A model generated the notes under the pieces. It was not told the DNA's origin, did not search any database, and saw nothing but the letters and a program-made list of their open reading frames with translations. From DASQFQ01 sp963811595 (GTDB lineage: Bacteria > Actinomycetota > Thermoleophilia > Solirubrobacterales > Solirubrobacteraceae): 64,000 nucleotides of DNA. The stretch spans positions 372,001-436,000 of the forward strand of contig CAWERW010000015.1 in NCBI GenBank assembly GCA_963811595.1, in the 5' to 3' direction. Shown piece by piece: positions 57,345 through 64,000 of the stretch (position 1 is the stretch's first letter; each line of letters begins with the position of its first letter). The position numbers and the translations under genes were made by a program.

Positions 57345-57508
57345 CGGAGGAGAATCGTCCCGTCAGTAAGGGCGGTCGTGCCTCCCGCCGCCGTCCGCTG
57401 ACGCATAGGCCCGGGCGATGCCGCATACAACGGCGCCTCCCGCCGTTCGGGCCACTCAATAGGCCCCCCAAGGCACGTACCCCTGCCCGTCCTGACGGGG
57501 CCAACCGT
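57345..57508 (+). ncRNA. rod-shaped structured RNA candidate, 6S-RNA-like
   Basis: The gap between the Ppx terminator and the TPP-enzyme gene folds into a long interrupted rod. CCCGTCAG (57359-57366) pairs with CTGACGGG (57492-57499), GGGC (57370-57373) with GCCC (57485-57488), CGTGCCT (57377-57383) with AGGCACG (57471-57477). A large asymmetric bubble follows (57384-57407 against 57454-57470), then GGCCCG (57408-57413) with CGGGCC (57448-57453) and the apical hairpin AACGGCG-cctcc-CGCCGTT (57429-57447). Closing stem, central bubble and apical stem are the plan of 6S RNA. No protein frame is convincing. Strand is inferred from the hairpin at 57509; the 5' end is unknown. Confidence 0.5.
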
Positions 57509-57539
57509 GAAGCCGCCCGCCCCCGCCGCGGGCGGCTTC
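57509..57539. terminator. strong hairpin terminator, possibly bidirectional
   Basis: GAAGCCGCCCGC (57509-57520), loop CCCCGCC, GCGGGCGGCTTC (57528-57539): a perfect 12 bp stem. It lies 5 bp past the stop of the minus-strand TPP enzyme gene and at the 3' end of the structured RNA candidate, so it may end both transcripts. No long T-run on either side. Confidence 0.7.
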
Positions 57540-57543
57540 TCGG

Positions 57544-59169
57544 TTAAGCCAGGTTCGACGAGCGCGGGTAGGCGACGGTCGGGTCCGTCAGCACGTTGAC
57601 GAGCGCCGGCTTGCCCGCGCTCAGCGCGCGCTCGAGCGCGGGCTTCATCTCGTCCGGCGCGCGCACGAGCTCGCCGTGGCAGCCGAGCGCCTCCACGACG
57701 TGGTCGTAGCGCGTCTCGGGCCGCAGGTCGGCGGCGACCGAGTAGCCGTAGAGGAACTCCATCGGGTGCTTCTCGAGCGCCCAGATCCCGTTGTTGCCCA
57801 TCACGCCGACGACGTTGACGCCGTGGCGCGCGAGCGTGTCGTACTCCATCCCGGAGAAGCCGAACGCGCCGTCGCCGAGCAGCAGCACGACCTGGCGGTC
57901 GGGGTGCGCGAGCTTGGCGGCGAGCGCGTAGCCCGGGCCCGAGCCGAGGCAGCCGAACGGGCCGGGGTCGAGCCAGCAGCCCGGCTCGTAGGAGTCGATC
58001 ACGCGGCCGGCGTAGGAGACGAAGTCGCCGCCGTCGCCGATCACGATCGCGTTGCGGTCGAGCACCTCGCCGAGCTCCGCGTACAGGCGCATCGGGTGCA
58101 GCGGCGCGCGGCCGTCGGCGCGCAGCTCGCGCTCGGCCTCGCGCTTCTCGCGCTCGGCGGCGCGGATCGTCTCGACCCACTCGGTCGTCGCGGGACCCCT
58201 CCCCTCCGCGAGCCCGGAGAGGATCGCGGGCAGGTCGCCGTAGAGCTCCTCGGCGGGCGACCGCGGGTGGTCGCGCTCGGGCTCGGCGACGTCGATCACC
58301 ACGATCTCCGTGTCCTCGCCGAACGACTTGCCGAAGCCGAGCCGGAAGTCCATCGGCACGCCCACCACCAGCGCGACGTCGGCGCCCTTCAGCGCCGTGC
58401 TCCGGGCGCGCGAGAAGAACAGCTCGTGGTCGGCGGGGATGCACCCGCGCGCGAGGCCGTTGAGGAAGACGGGGATCCCGCGCGCCTCGACCAGCTCGCG
58501 CAGCGCCACCTCGCCACGGCCCCAGTAGAGGTCCGTGCCGGCCATGATCACCGGCCGCTCCGCGTCGGCGAGCAGCGCGAGCGCGCGGGCGAGGTCGGGC
58601 ACCGGCGGCTCCGGCCGCCGCGCCGGCTCGTCCTCCCCGGTCTCGTCGCCGGCCTCCATGAACACGTGATCGAGCGGGAGGTCGACGAACGCGGGGCCCG
58701 AGTGCGGCTTCAGCGCCGCCGCCCATGCCTCGTCGACGAGCGCGGGGATCTCGGCGGTCGAGCCGGCGGTGGCGGCGAAGCGCGTGAGCGGCCGCACGAA
58801 CGGCACGTGGTCGATCTCCTGCAGCGACCCCTGGCCCCAGCGCATCGCCGGCGCGCGGCCGCCGAGCACGAGCATCGGGGAGTGGTTCTGCAGCGCGGAG
58901 CCGAGCGCGCTCATCCCGTTGGTGACCCCCGGCCCGGCGGTGAGCGCGCACACGCCGGGCTCGCGCGTCACCTTCGCCCACCCCTCGGCGGCGAACGCGG
59001 CGCACGACTCGTGGCGCACGTCGACGATGTCGATGCCCTCCTCGCGGCAGCCGTCGTAGACCGAGAAGAGGTGGCCGCCGGACAGCGTGAAGAGCTTCGT
59101 CACGCCGTGGGCGGCAAGGCGGCGGGCGACCAGGCGGCCCCCGTGAACAGCGGTCGTCTCCGTCGTCAT
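57544..59169 (-). CDS. thiamine-diphosphate-dependent enzyme, acetolactate-synthase/2-hydroxyacyl-CoA-lyase-like
   Basis: 541 residues with the three TPP-enzyme domains. N-terminal PYR domain: GVTKLFTLSGGHLFSVYDGCREEGIDIVDVRHESCAAFAAEGWAKVT (the catalytic Glu in RHE), LTAGPGVTNGMSALGSALQNHSPMLVLGG. Central domain from about residue 190. PP domain: LGSGPGYALAAKLAHPDRQVVLLLGDGAFGFSGMEYDTLARHGVNVVGVMGNN, the GDG-x(n)-NN TPP/Mg motif. Closest in flavour to mycobacterial IlvG-type and oxalyl/hydroxyacyl-CoA-lyase-type proteins, so the reaction (acetolactate formation or acyl-CoA lyase) is open. No small regulatory subunit is adjacent, which argues against a biosynthetic AHAS. Confidence 0.85.
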   Translation of the reverse strand: MTTETTAVHGGRLVARRLAAHGVTKLFTLSGGHLFSVYDGCREEGIDIVDVRHESCAAFAAEGWAKVTREPGVCALTAGPGVTNGMSALGSALQNHSPMLVLGGRAPAMRWGQGSLQEIDHVPFVRPLTRFAATAGSTAEIPALVDEAWAAALKPHSGPAFVDLPLDHVFMEAGDETGEDEPARRPEPPVPDLARALALLADAERPVIMAGTDLYWGRGEVALRELVEARGIPVFLNGLARGCIPADHELFFSRARSTALKGADVALVVGVPMDFRLGFGKSFGEDTEIVVIDVAEPERDHPRSPAEELYGDLPAILSGLAEGRGPATTEWVETIRAAEREKREAERELRADGRAPLHPMRLYAELGEVLDRNAIVIGDGGDFVSYAGRVIDSYEPGCWLDPGPFGCLGSGPGYALAAKLAHPDRQVVLLLGDGAFGFSGMEYDTLARHGVNVVGVMGNNGIWALEKHPMEFLYGYSVAADLRPETRYDHVVEALGCHGELVRAPDEMKPALERALSAGKPALVNVLTDPTVAYPRSSNLA

Positions 59170-59251
59170 GGGTCGGAATCTACCCCCCGGTCGGGGGGTC
59201 CGACGTCGGCATCACGTGCGCGCGCCGCAACGCGGCTCTAGCGTCCTGGCC

Positions 59252-59434
59252 ATGGACGAATCCCAGCTCACCGTCATCCCGGGGAGCCACACCCCGTACG
59301 CCGACCTGGACCAGCTGCTCAACGAGTCCGACTACGCGTGGGCCACGCTCGCGCAGGTCCCGGACGACGCCGAGCGCCCGGACACGGTCGACGCGATGAA
59401 CGCGCAGATCCTCGCCGGGCTCGTCAGCCCTTAA
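59252..59434 (+). CDS. small soluble protein, 60 aa
   Basis: MDESQLTVIPGSHTPYADLDQLLNESDYAWATLAQVPDDAERPDTVDAMNAQILAGLVSP. It is acidic with a helix-rich C-terminal half. ATG 59252 comes 7 nt after TAGCGT, the same leaderless layout as several genes here. Its stop overlaps that of the convergent DsbA-family gene by 4 bp. Family not recognised, but composition and promoter context favour a real gene. Confidence 0.6.
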   Translation: MDESQLTVIPGSHTPYADLDQLLNESDYAWATLAQVPDDAERPDTVDAMNAQILAGLVSP

Positions 59435-60087
59435 CCGCCGCGGCGCGCGAGCGCGGGCGACGCCTGACGCACCGACGCCGCTGCGGCACCGACGCGCTGC
59501 TCGCCCCAGAACAGCGAGCGGCCGACGCGCAGGACCGGCAGCCGGTCGGCTCCTGCCGCCAGCAGCTTCCGGCCGACGGCCTCGGCGGCGCCGTCGCGGC
59601 GCGTGTCGCCCGCGGCGGCGAAGCACTCGATCAGCGGGATGCCGGCGGCGGCCGCGGCCTCCGCGAGGATCTCCGGGTCGTCGAGGTCGAAGCCGCCGCA
59701 GAACGCGAGCCGGCCCGCGGCGAGCACGAACGCGCCGCCGCGACCCTGGTCGGCGGCGAACGCGGCCGCGCGCATCGCGGCCGGCACCTGGGCCGGGAAG
59801 CGGTCGGGCCACACGAGCGGCAGGCGCAGCTCCGCCGCGCGGCGCTCGGCGGCGGCGCGGACGCGCTCGGCGCCCTCCGGGTCCGAAACGAGACAGCGGC
59901 GCTGCAGCGTCTCAGAGGACGCGGCGGTCCACGTGACGTGCGGGAACGCGCGCTGGACGCGCTCCGTCGCGAGGTACGTGAAAGGACACGCGAGATCGAA
60001 GAACAGCTGCGCCCGCAGCGGCTCTCGCCTTCTCGCCTGTCGGTGCACAGCATCCCTCCGCTGTGCGAGATCGATGACTTCGCCCAT
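59431..60087 (-). CDS. DsbA-family (2-hydroxychromene-2-carboxylate isomerase-like) thioredoxin-fold protein
   Basis: 218 residues from ATG 60087, preceded by GGAAGGGG. A basic N-terminal 30 residues lead to LRAQLFFDLACPFTYLATERVQRAFPHVTWTAAS, where DLACPFTYL is the DSBA-domain active-site position (CPFT here), then an alpha-helical insert (AERRAAELRLPLVWPDRFPAQVPAAMRAAAFAADQGRGGAFVLAAGRLAFCGGFDLDDPEILAEAAAAAGI) and LPVLRVGRSLFWGEQRV with the cis-Pro. Only one Cys in the active site, so an isomerase/transferase-like role is as likely as a redox one. Divergent from the HxlR regulator, which may control it. Confidence 0.8.
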   Translation of the reverse strand: MGEVIDLAQRRDAVHRQARRREPLRAQLFFDLACPFTYLATERVQRAFPHVTWTAASSETLQRRCLVSDPEGAERVRAAAERRAAELRLPLVWPDRFPAQVPAAMRAAAFAADQGRGGAFVLAAGRLAFCGGFDLDDPEILAEAAAAAGIPLIECFAAAGDTRRDGAAEAVGRKLLAAGADRLPVLRVGRSLFWGEQRVGAAAASVRQASPALARRGG

Positions 60088-60155
60088 GGCCCCTTCCGGC
60101 TCTTCGTTCCGCCCTGTCGAAGAGGTCCAACGAGCCGGTAGCAAAGAACTGGCGC

Positions 60156-60200
60156 AAAAGTCAGATGGGAAGGAGCCGCAACAGCCGGTATGCTGACTTT
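60156..60200. promoter_or_regulatory. inverted repeat around the HxlR regulator start
   Basis: AAAGTCAG (60157-60164) and its complement CTGACTTT (60193-60200) lie 28 bp apart, with a TATGCT box (60189-60194) overlapping the right half. The left half ends exactly at the predicted ATG. Could be the regulator's own operator between it and the divergent DsbA-family gene. Confidence 0.4.
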
Positions 60201-60926
60201 CACACGTTCTACCGCCGAAAACCGGAGGGTCGCATCCCGACCGCGCCGCCCCCCAAGCGTCACCCGTATGACCAGTGGTCCCCAGATGCACGCGCCCTCG
60301 ATCTGGTGGGCGACAAGTGGACCCTGCTCATCATCCGCGACCTCGCCGCCGGGCCCCGGCGCTTCGTCGAGCTGCAACGGGTGTTGCCGGGCATCTCGAC
60401 CGAGCAGCTGCGCTCGCGCCTGAACCGGATGGTCGCCGACGGCCTGCTCACGCGGCAGCGCTATCGCGAGGTCCCGCCGCGCGTCGACTACGAGCTGACG
60501 GAGCGCTCGCGCGAGCTCATGCCGGTGCTCGGCGCGCTCGCGCAGTGGGGCTACGACTGGACGTGGACGGCGCCGCGCGACGGCGAGGACGTCAACGTCG
60601 GCGCGATCTTTCGCCTCGCCCCCGGCCTGCTGTCCCCGCCGCCCGGCGTCGACGGCGCGGTCGAACTCGTCGTCGACGCTGAGGGCGAGACGCCCGAGCG
60701 CCGCTTCCTGCTCACGATCGGCGACGGCCGCGTCGAGATCGCCGAGCGCGAGCGCGACGGCACGCCGACGGCCACCGTGCGCGGCAGCGTCGCCGCGTGG
60801 GTGCGCGCGCTCGGCCCGGACGGCGCCGTCGACGACCTCGAGTTCGACGGCAACCGCGGGCTCGCCGACGCGCTGCTCTCGGGCTTCTCCGAGGCCGCGC
60901 AGCGCAGCAGCGCCCAGGCCGCCTAG
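60165..60926 (+). CDS. HxlR-family transcriptional regulator with C-terminal SCP2-like domain
   Basis: 253 residues. The winged helix spans about 38-125: YDQWSPDARALDLVGDKWTLLIIRDLAAGPRRFVELQRVLPGISTEQLRSRLNRMVADGLLTRQRYREVPPRVDYELTERSRELMPVLGALAQWGYDW, a full HxlR signature (DKWTLLIIRDL, GIS, L..RL). The family's usual Cys in the first helix is replaced (QWSP). The last ~110 residues (LVVDAEGETPERRFLLTIGDGRVEIAERERDGTPTATVRGSVAAWVRALGPDG) look like a sterol-carrier-type ligand domain. ATG 60165 is the only good start; an inverted repeat spans it. Stops 1 bp before the convergent MCE gene ends. Confidence 0.88.
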   Translation: MGRSRNSRYADFHTFYRRKPEGRIPTAPPPKRHPYDQWSPDARALDLVGDKWTLLIIRDLAAGPRRFVELQRVLPGISTEQLRSRLNRMVADGLLTRQRYREVPPRVDYELTERSRELMPVLGALAQWGYDWTWTAPRDGEDVNVGAIFRLAPGLLSPPPGVDGAVELVVDAEGETPERRFLLTIGDGRVEIAERERDGTPTATVRGSVAAWVRALGPDGAVDDLEFDGNRGLADALLSGFSEAAQRSSAQAA

Positions 60927-62363
60927 CTACTTCGACTCGCCGTAGCTCTCTTCCCGCACGTGCGGGAACGCGCCCTGCAGCTTCTGCGTCTCGTCGCCGA
61001 AGTCGACGGGGTCGGCGAGACGGCAGCCCGGGGTGCCCTCGCTCGGCGCGATCTCGCCACCCGACGGCTTGCAGTCGTAGTTCGGGAAGATGCCCTTGCC
61101 CTCGAGGTCGCCGAACCACGCGCCCGGCGGCGGGTAGGAGTTGCCGCGGTTGGTCTTCAGGCGCTCGCGGTGGATCGCGAGGCTCTCCGTGCCGGTCGGG
61201 CCGAACTGGCGCAGGTAGTGGCCGACGCCGCCGCCCGGCGAGGGCGTCGTGTCGGCGAGCGCCGCCGCGCCGTTGGTGAGGAAGTCGGTGACCTGGAACT
61301 GCGAGGCCTCGAAGAACTGCAGGATCGGGTTGATCTGCTGCAGGAACGGGGTCAGCTCGGCGAGCGTCGGCTCGAGCCCGCGGAGGACCTCGCTGCCGGC
61401 GGGCAGGCCGGTGCGCCCGGCCTTGATGAGCGGGTCGAGGTCGCGGAAGAAGCGCCGCAGGTCGGGCGCCAGCGCGCGCACGTCGCGCAGCGTCGGCTGG
61501 AGGTCGCGCGCCACGGGCTGGAGATCCTGGATCAGCGGGCGCGTGTCCGTCGAGAAGGTCTGGAGCCGCTCGACGGTCGCCTTCGACTCGTCGAGGAAGG
61601 TCGGGAAGATGCGGATCGCCTCGGCGAGGCTGTCGTTCTCGGCGGCGGTCGCGTCGAACACGCGGCCCGCCGACGTGATCAGGTTCGCGAGCTGCTGCTC
61701 GTTCTCCGTCAGCGCGCCGAACGTCACGCCCGTGTTCTTGACGAGGCGGGTGACCGCGCCCTCCTGCGAGTCGAGCACCTCGAGGATGTCGGCGCCGTCG
61801 TGCGCGAAGCCCGGCAGCGTGCCGAGCGCGTCGTTGAAGTCACGGCCGCGGCCGTTGATCCCCTCGGCGAGATCCTGCTGCCAGTTGCGGAACGCGGCGC
61901 GGGTCTGCGGGTCGAGCGCCTGGAAGATCTCGTCGAGCTCGACCGTCGGCTTGACCTGGCCGTTGGGCAGCCGCCCGCCCTCGGCGATCGTCTTCTTCGA
62001 CGAACCCGGCGTCAGCTCGACGTAGGTCTCGCCGAGCAGCGACTTCTGCCGCAGGGTGGCCTTCGTGTCGGCCCGCAGGGGCGCGAACTCGCGGTCGATC
62101 TCGAGCACGGCGAGCGTGCGGTTGGAGCCCGGGTCGAGCGTCTTCTCGCGCAGCTTGCCGACCGACACGCCGGCCACCCGCACGTCCGCCTCGAGGCCGA
62201 GCTGGGTCGCCTCGGCGAAGCCGACCTGGACGCGGTAGCCCTTCGGCTTGAGCGGGATCGGGCCGCCGAACGACAGCCACAGGAACAGCAGCAGGCCGAA
62301 GCACGAGAGCGCGAAGACGACCATGACGAGGATGCGCGAGAAGGACGGGACGGAGGTCTGCAT
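60927..62363 (-). CDS. MCE/MlaD-family lipid-transport protein
   Basis: 478 residues. One N-terminal transmembrane helix (ILVMVVFALSCFGLLLFLWLSFGG) anchors an MlaD domain at about 40-125 (YRVQVGFAEATQLGLEADVRVAGVSVGKLREKTLDPGSNRTLAVLEIDREFAPLRADTKATLRQKSLLGETYVELTPG), followed by a long helical stretch with repeated ~heptad spacing (LIQDLQPVARDLQPTLRDVRALAPDLRRFFRDLDPLIKAG), as in actinobacterial Mce proteins that form a lipid-conducting tube. The tail has Cys pairs (NYDCKPSGGE, EGTPGCRL). ATG 62363 shares a base with the upstream stop, so it is translated with the gene before it. Confidence 0.9.
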   Translation of the reverse strand: MQTSVPSFSRILVMVVFALSCFGLLLFLWLSFGGPIPLKPKGYRVQVGFAEATQLGLEADVRVAGVSVGKLREKTLDPGSNRTLAVLEIDREFAPLRADTKATLRQKSLLGETYVELTPGSSKKTIAEGGRLPNGQVKPTVELDEIFQALDPQTRAAFRNWQQDLAEGINGRGRDFNDALGTLPGFAHDGADILEVLDSQEGAVTRLVKNTGVTFGALTENEQQLANLITSAGRVFDATAAENDSLAEAIRIFPTFLDESKATVERLQTFSTDTRPLIQDLQPVARDLQPTLRDVRALAPDLRRFFRDLDPLIKAGRTGLPAGSEVLRGLEPTLAELTPFLQQINPILQFFEASQFQVTDFLTNGAAALADTTPSPGGGVGHYLRQFGPTGTESLAIHRERLKTNRGNSYPPPGAWFGDLEGKGIFPNYDCKPSGGEIAPSEGTPGCRLADPVDFGDETQKLQGAFPHVREESYGESK

Positions 62364-63748
62364 CAGCCCTTGCCCTTCTTGCCCTTGCTGATCGGCAAGT
62401 CCAGGTCTGGCAGCTCGGGGATGCCGCCGCCCTGGCCGTTGCACGCCGCGGACTCGGTCAGCAGCGGCGTCAGCAGCGCGGTGAACTCGAGCTCGGGCTG
62501 TGCCTGCAGCACCTGTGTCAGCGTGGCGCACGGCGTCGCGAGCGTCACGGGCCGCAGCGTGCCGTGGGCGTCGGAGCTCGAGAACAGCTGCGTCGCGGCG
62601 TGGTTGGTCCACGCCAGCCAGAACAGGTAGCCCTCCTGGCGCGCGGCGTTGTCCGGGCCCTCGCGGCCGCCCGGGTTGTAGCCGAGCAGGTTGAGGAAGC
62701 GGTTCATGCGCAGGAACACCTGCGTCAGGTCGGGCGCGGCCGCCGCGGCCTGCTGCGAAACCGGGCGCAGGTCGCGCACGAGCGGGCGCGACTCGCGCAC
62801 GAACGGCCGGATGCTCTTGCGCAACTGCGGGGCCGCCTCACGCGCGAACGGCCGCACGGCCTCGTTGGCGGGGTCGAGCGCGCGCGCCGCCGGGCGCAGC
62901 TTCTGCGCCGTCGGCCCGAGCAGCTCGGCGAACGTCTCGACGCGGCCCAGCGTGTCCGTGGCCTGCGTCAGCGTGGAGGGCAGCTCGCGCACGGCGGAGG
63001 AGACGTTGGACTGCTCCTTGGCGAACGCGCCGAACACCGCGGACGAGGACTCGACGAGGTTCGCGAGATCGTCGTCGCGCGACGCCAGCTCGCGCGACAG
63101 GACGTTCAGCGACGTGACCAGGCGGCGCAGGTTCTTGCGCCGCGTCGCGACCGCGCCGTTGACGCGCGCGAGGTCGCGGTGCGTCGGCTCGAAGCGCGCG
63201 AAGAAGTCGCGCAGGTCGCCGCCGCGGCCCTCGGTCCCGCGGCCGAGCCCGTTGACGAGCAGCTGCAGGTACTCGCGCGTGTCGGTGTCGAGCACGGCCA
63301 GCACCTCGTCGGGGTTCACGTCCGGCTGCGTGGCGCGGATCGGGATCGTGAAGCCCTCCTTGGCCACCGGCGCGTCGCCGCCGCCGGGCTCGAGGTCGAT
63401 GAACATGTCCTTGAGGCCGGTCTTGGGCCGGAGCAGCGCGCTCGCGTTCGTATGGACCAGGTCCTTGTACTCCTGGTCGATGTCCATCTTGATGACGGCC
63501 TTGCCGTCGTCGAGCTCGACGCCGCCGATGTCGCCGATCCGCACGCCCGCGACGCGCACGGTCTGGCCCTGCCCCGCGACGACGGCCTGCGCGGTCGAGA
63601 ACTCGGCCTTCAGCTGGTATGGCTTCGGCTCGATGAACGGGAAGCGCATCCGCTGCTGGTCGAGGATGTAGAACGAGACGCCGGCCGCGACGATGATCAG
63701 GCCGATGATCGCGGCGAAATTCCCGAGGTTCTTCTTGATCGCGGTCAC
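62363..63748 (-). CDS. MCE/MlaD-family lipid-transport protein
   Basis: 461 residues from GTG 63748. Transmembrane anchor FAAIIGLIIVAAGVSFYIL; MlaD domain about 45-125 (YQLKAEFSTAQAVVAGQGQTVRVAGVRIGDIGGVELDDGKAVIKMDIDQEYKDLVHTNASALLRPKTGLKDMFIDLEPG); helical tunnel region with repeats such as KLRPAARALDPANEAVRPFAREAAPQLRKSIRPFVRESRPLVRDLRPVSQQ; and a C-terminal globular part ending in Lys-rich SKGKKGKG. It overlaps the upstream gene (GTGA) and shares a base with the downstream ATG: three MCE genes in one operon, partners of an ABC importer not in view. Confidence 0.9.
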   Translation of the reverse strand: MTAIKKNLGNFAAIIGLIIVAAGVSFYILDQQRMRFPFIEPKPYQLKAEFSTAQAVVAGQGQTVRVAGVRIGDIGGVELDDGKAVIKMDIDQEYKDLVHTNASALLRPKTGLKDMFIDLEPGGGDAPVAKEGFTIPIRATQPDVNPDEVLAVLDTDTREYLQLLVNGLGRGTEGRGGDLRDFFARFEPTHRDLARVNGAVATRRKNLRRLVTSLNVLSRELASRDDDLANLVESSSAVFGAFAKEQSNVSSAVRELPSTLTQATDTLGRVETFAELLGPTAQKLRPAARALDPANEAVRPFAREAAPQLRKSIRPFVRESRPLVRDLRPVSQQAAAAAPDLTQVFLRMNRFLNLLGYNPGGREGPDNAARQEGYLFWLAWTNHAATQLFSSSDAHGTLRPVTLATPCATLTQVLQAQPELEFTALLTPLLTESAACNGQGGGIPELPDLDLPISKGKKGKG

Positions 63749-64000
63749 TTGCCGTTCCTCTTCGCGATCTTCTCGACGGTCTCGCGCGTGATGTCCTTGT
63801 CGCCCACCTTGAACTTGTCCGCGAGGCCCTCCTGCTTGAGCGAGAGCTTCATCAGATCGATGCCGTACTTGCGGACGTCGGCCCAGCGCGCCTTGAACTT
63901 CGGGTCGTTGGTGTCGACCTGGGTCTGCTTGGGCGGAGCGCCCGCTTCGGAGCGCAGGTCCGGCGGCTGCTGGTTCTCGCACGGCTGCTCCGCGTCGAGC
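63745..64000 (-). CDS. MCE-operon protein, C-terminal fragment at window edge
   Basis: The last 84 codons are visible: DAEQPCENQQPPDLRSEAGAPPKQTQVDTNDPKFKARWADVRKYGIDLMKLSLKQEGLADKFKVGDKDITRETVEKIAKRNGK, then TGA overlapping the next GTG. CENQQPPDL is the type of Cys-containing tail ending seen in Mce proteins, so this is probably a further MCE paralogue cut by the right edge. The extra charged extension after the tail is unusual but cannot be judged from a fragment. Confidence 0.75.
   Translation of the reverse strand, partial: LDAEQPCENQQPPDLRSEAGAPPKQTQVDTNDPKFKARWADVRKYGIDLMKLSLKQEGLADKFKVGDKDITRETVEKIAKRNGK

Noticed and set aside
57100..57504. Minus-strand 134-codon frame across the structured RNA candidate
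   Set aside because: No protein-like pattern, overlaps the Ppx gene end and a clean terminator, and starts within a hairpin-rich region.

Overview
The window is very GC-rich DNA (third codon positions almost always G or C) from an actinobacterium. Deep-branching Thermoleophilia/Solirubrobacterales (Conexibacter/Solirubrobacter-like) is my best guess. The reasons are the mixture of F420-type luciferase-like oxidoreductases, DrrAB-type ABC exporter, MCE/MlaD genes in tandem, Arg/Gly-rich C-terminal domains on secreted proteins, and many leaderless start codons preceded by a TANNNT box. This is inference from gene content; no marker search was possible.

Layout. 1-3.1 kb: nucleoside salvage. A minus-strand operon (CYTH-cytidine deaminase fusion, purine nucleoside phosphorylase, thymidine phosphorylase) diverges from upp through one shared palindromic -10 box. 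3.1-7.6 kb: secreted phosphatases PhoD and an alkaline-phosphatase-superfamily protein with an Arg-rich C-terminal domain, which recurs as a separate protein next door. 7.6-9.1 kb: ECF sigma/anti-sigma operon with a frameshifted small membrane gene. 9.2-12.4 kb: typA and a DEAD-box helicase, convergent, separated by a ~200 bp nested palindrome. 12.6-19.3 kb: a secreted propeller-FecR protein, a CHASE2-HD-GYP c-di-GMP protein, a trypsin-like protease, a beta-propeller protein. 19.4-29 kb: FMN oxidase, DUF4126, sulfatase, arylsulfotransferase (frameshifted signal peptide), MFS transporter, luciferase-like oxidoreductase, MmgE/PrpD protein. A second copy of the palindromic element follows.

29.2-33.9 kb: an unusual divergent block. 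One arm is a methyltransferase, acyltransferase, LLM oxidoreductase and small membrane protein; the other is a 676-residue fusion of a MetE/UROD-like zinc barrel to a SAM methyltransferase. 34-36.5 kb: diguanylate cyclase, YihY membrane protein, YpfJ-type metallopeptidase. 36.5-43.4 kb: WYL regulator divergent from DrrAB, UbiB-like kinase, then two response regulators and a GAF histidine kinase. 43.5-45.8 kb: tandem-duplicated glycosyltransferase in which one copy has lost its DxD motif.

45.8-54.3 kb looks like a plastic region. It holds a collapsed methyltransferase, an arylsulfatase, a PhoX-like protein, a USP-like protein, a metzincin protease, a truncated and frameshifted aldo/keto reductase, a tRNA-fMet and a frameshifted protease-like remnant. 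A 44 bp imperfect direct repeat abuts the tRNA 3' end and recurs 5.2 kb away. 54.3-57.3 kb: DUF72 and Ppx/GppA genes that both appear to start with CTG inside a CTGA overlap, and a 2-hydroxyacid dehydrogenase with one extra base. 57.3-57.5 kb: a rod-shaped structured RNA candidate resembling 6S RNA between two hairpin terminators. 57.5-64 kb: TPP-dependent lyase, DsbA-family protein, HxlR regulator, and the end of an MCE (mce/mlaD) operon running off the right edge.

Themes: unusually many secreted enzymes for phosphate and sulfate esters (PhoD, AP-superfamily phosphodiesterase, sulfatase, arylsulfotransferase, arylsulfatase, PhoX), heavy stop/start overlap (ATGA, GTGA, CTGA, TGATG), and several single-base frameshifts in otherwise well-preserved genes. 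The frameshifts could be real pseudogenes or assembly indels.
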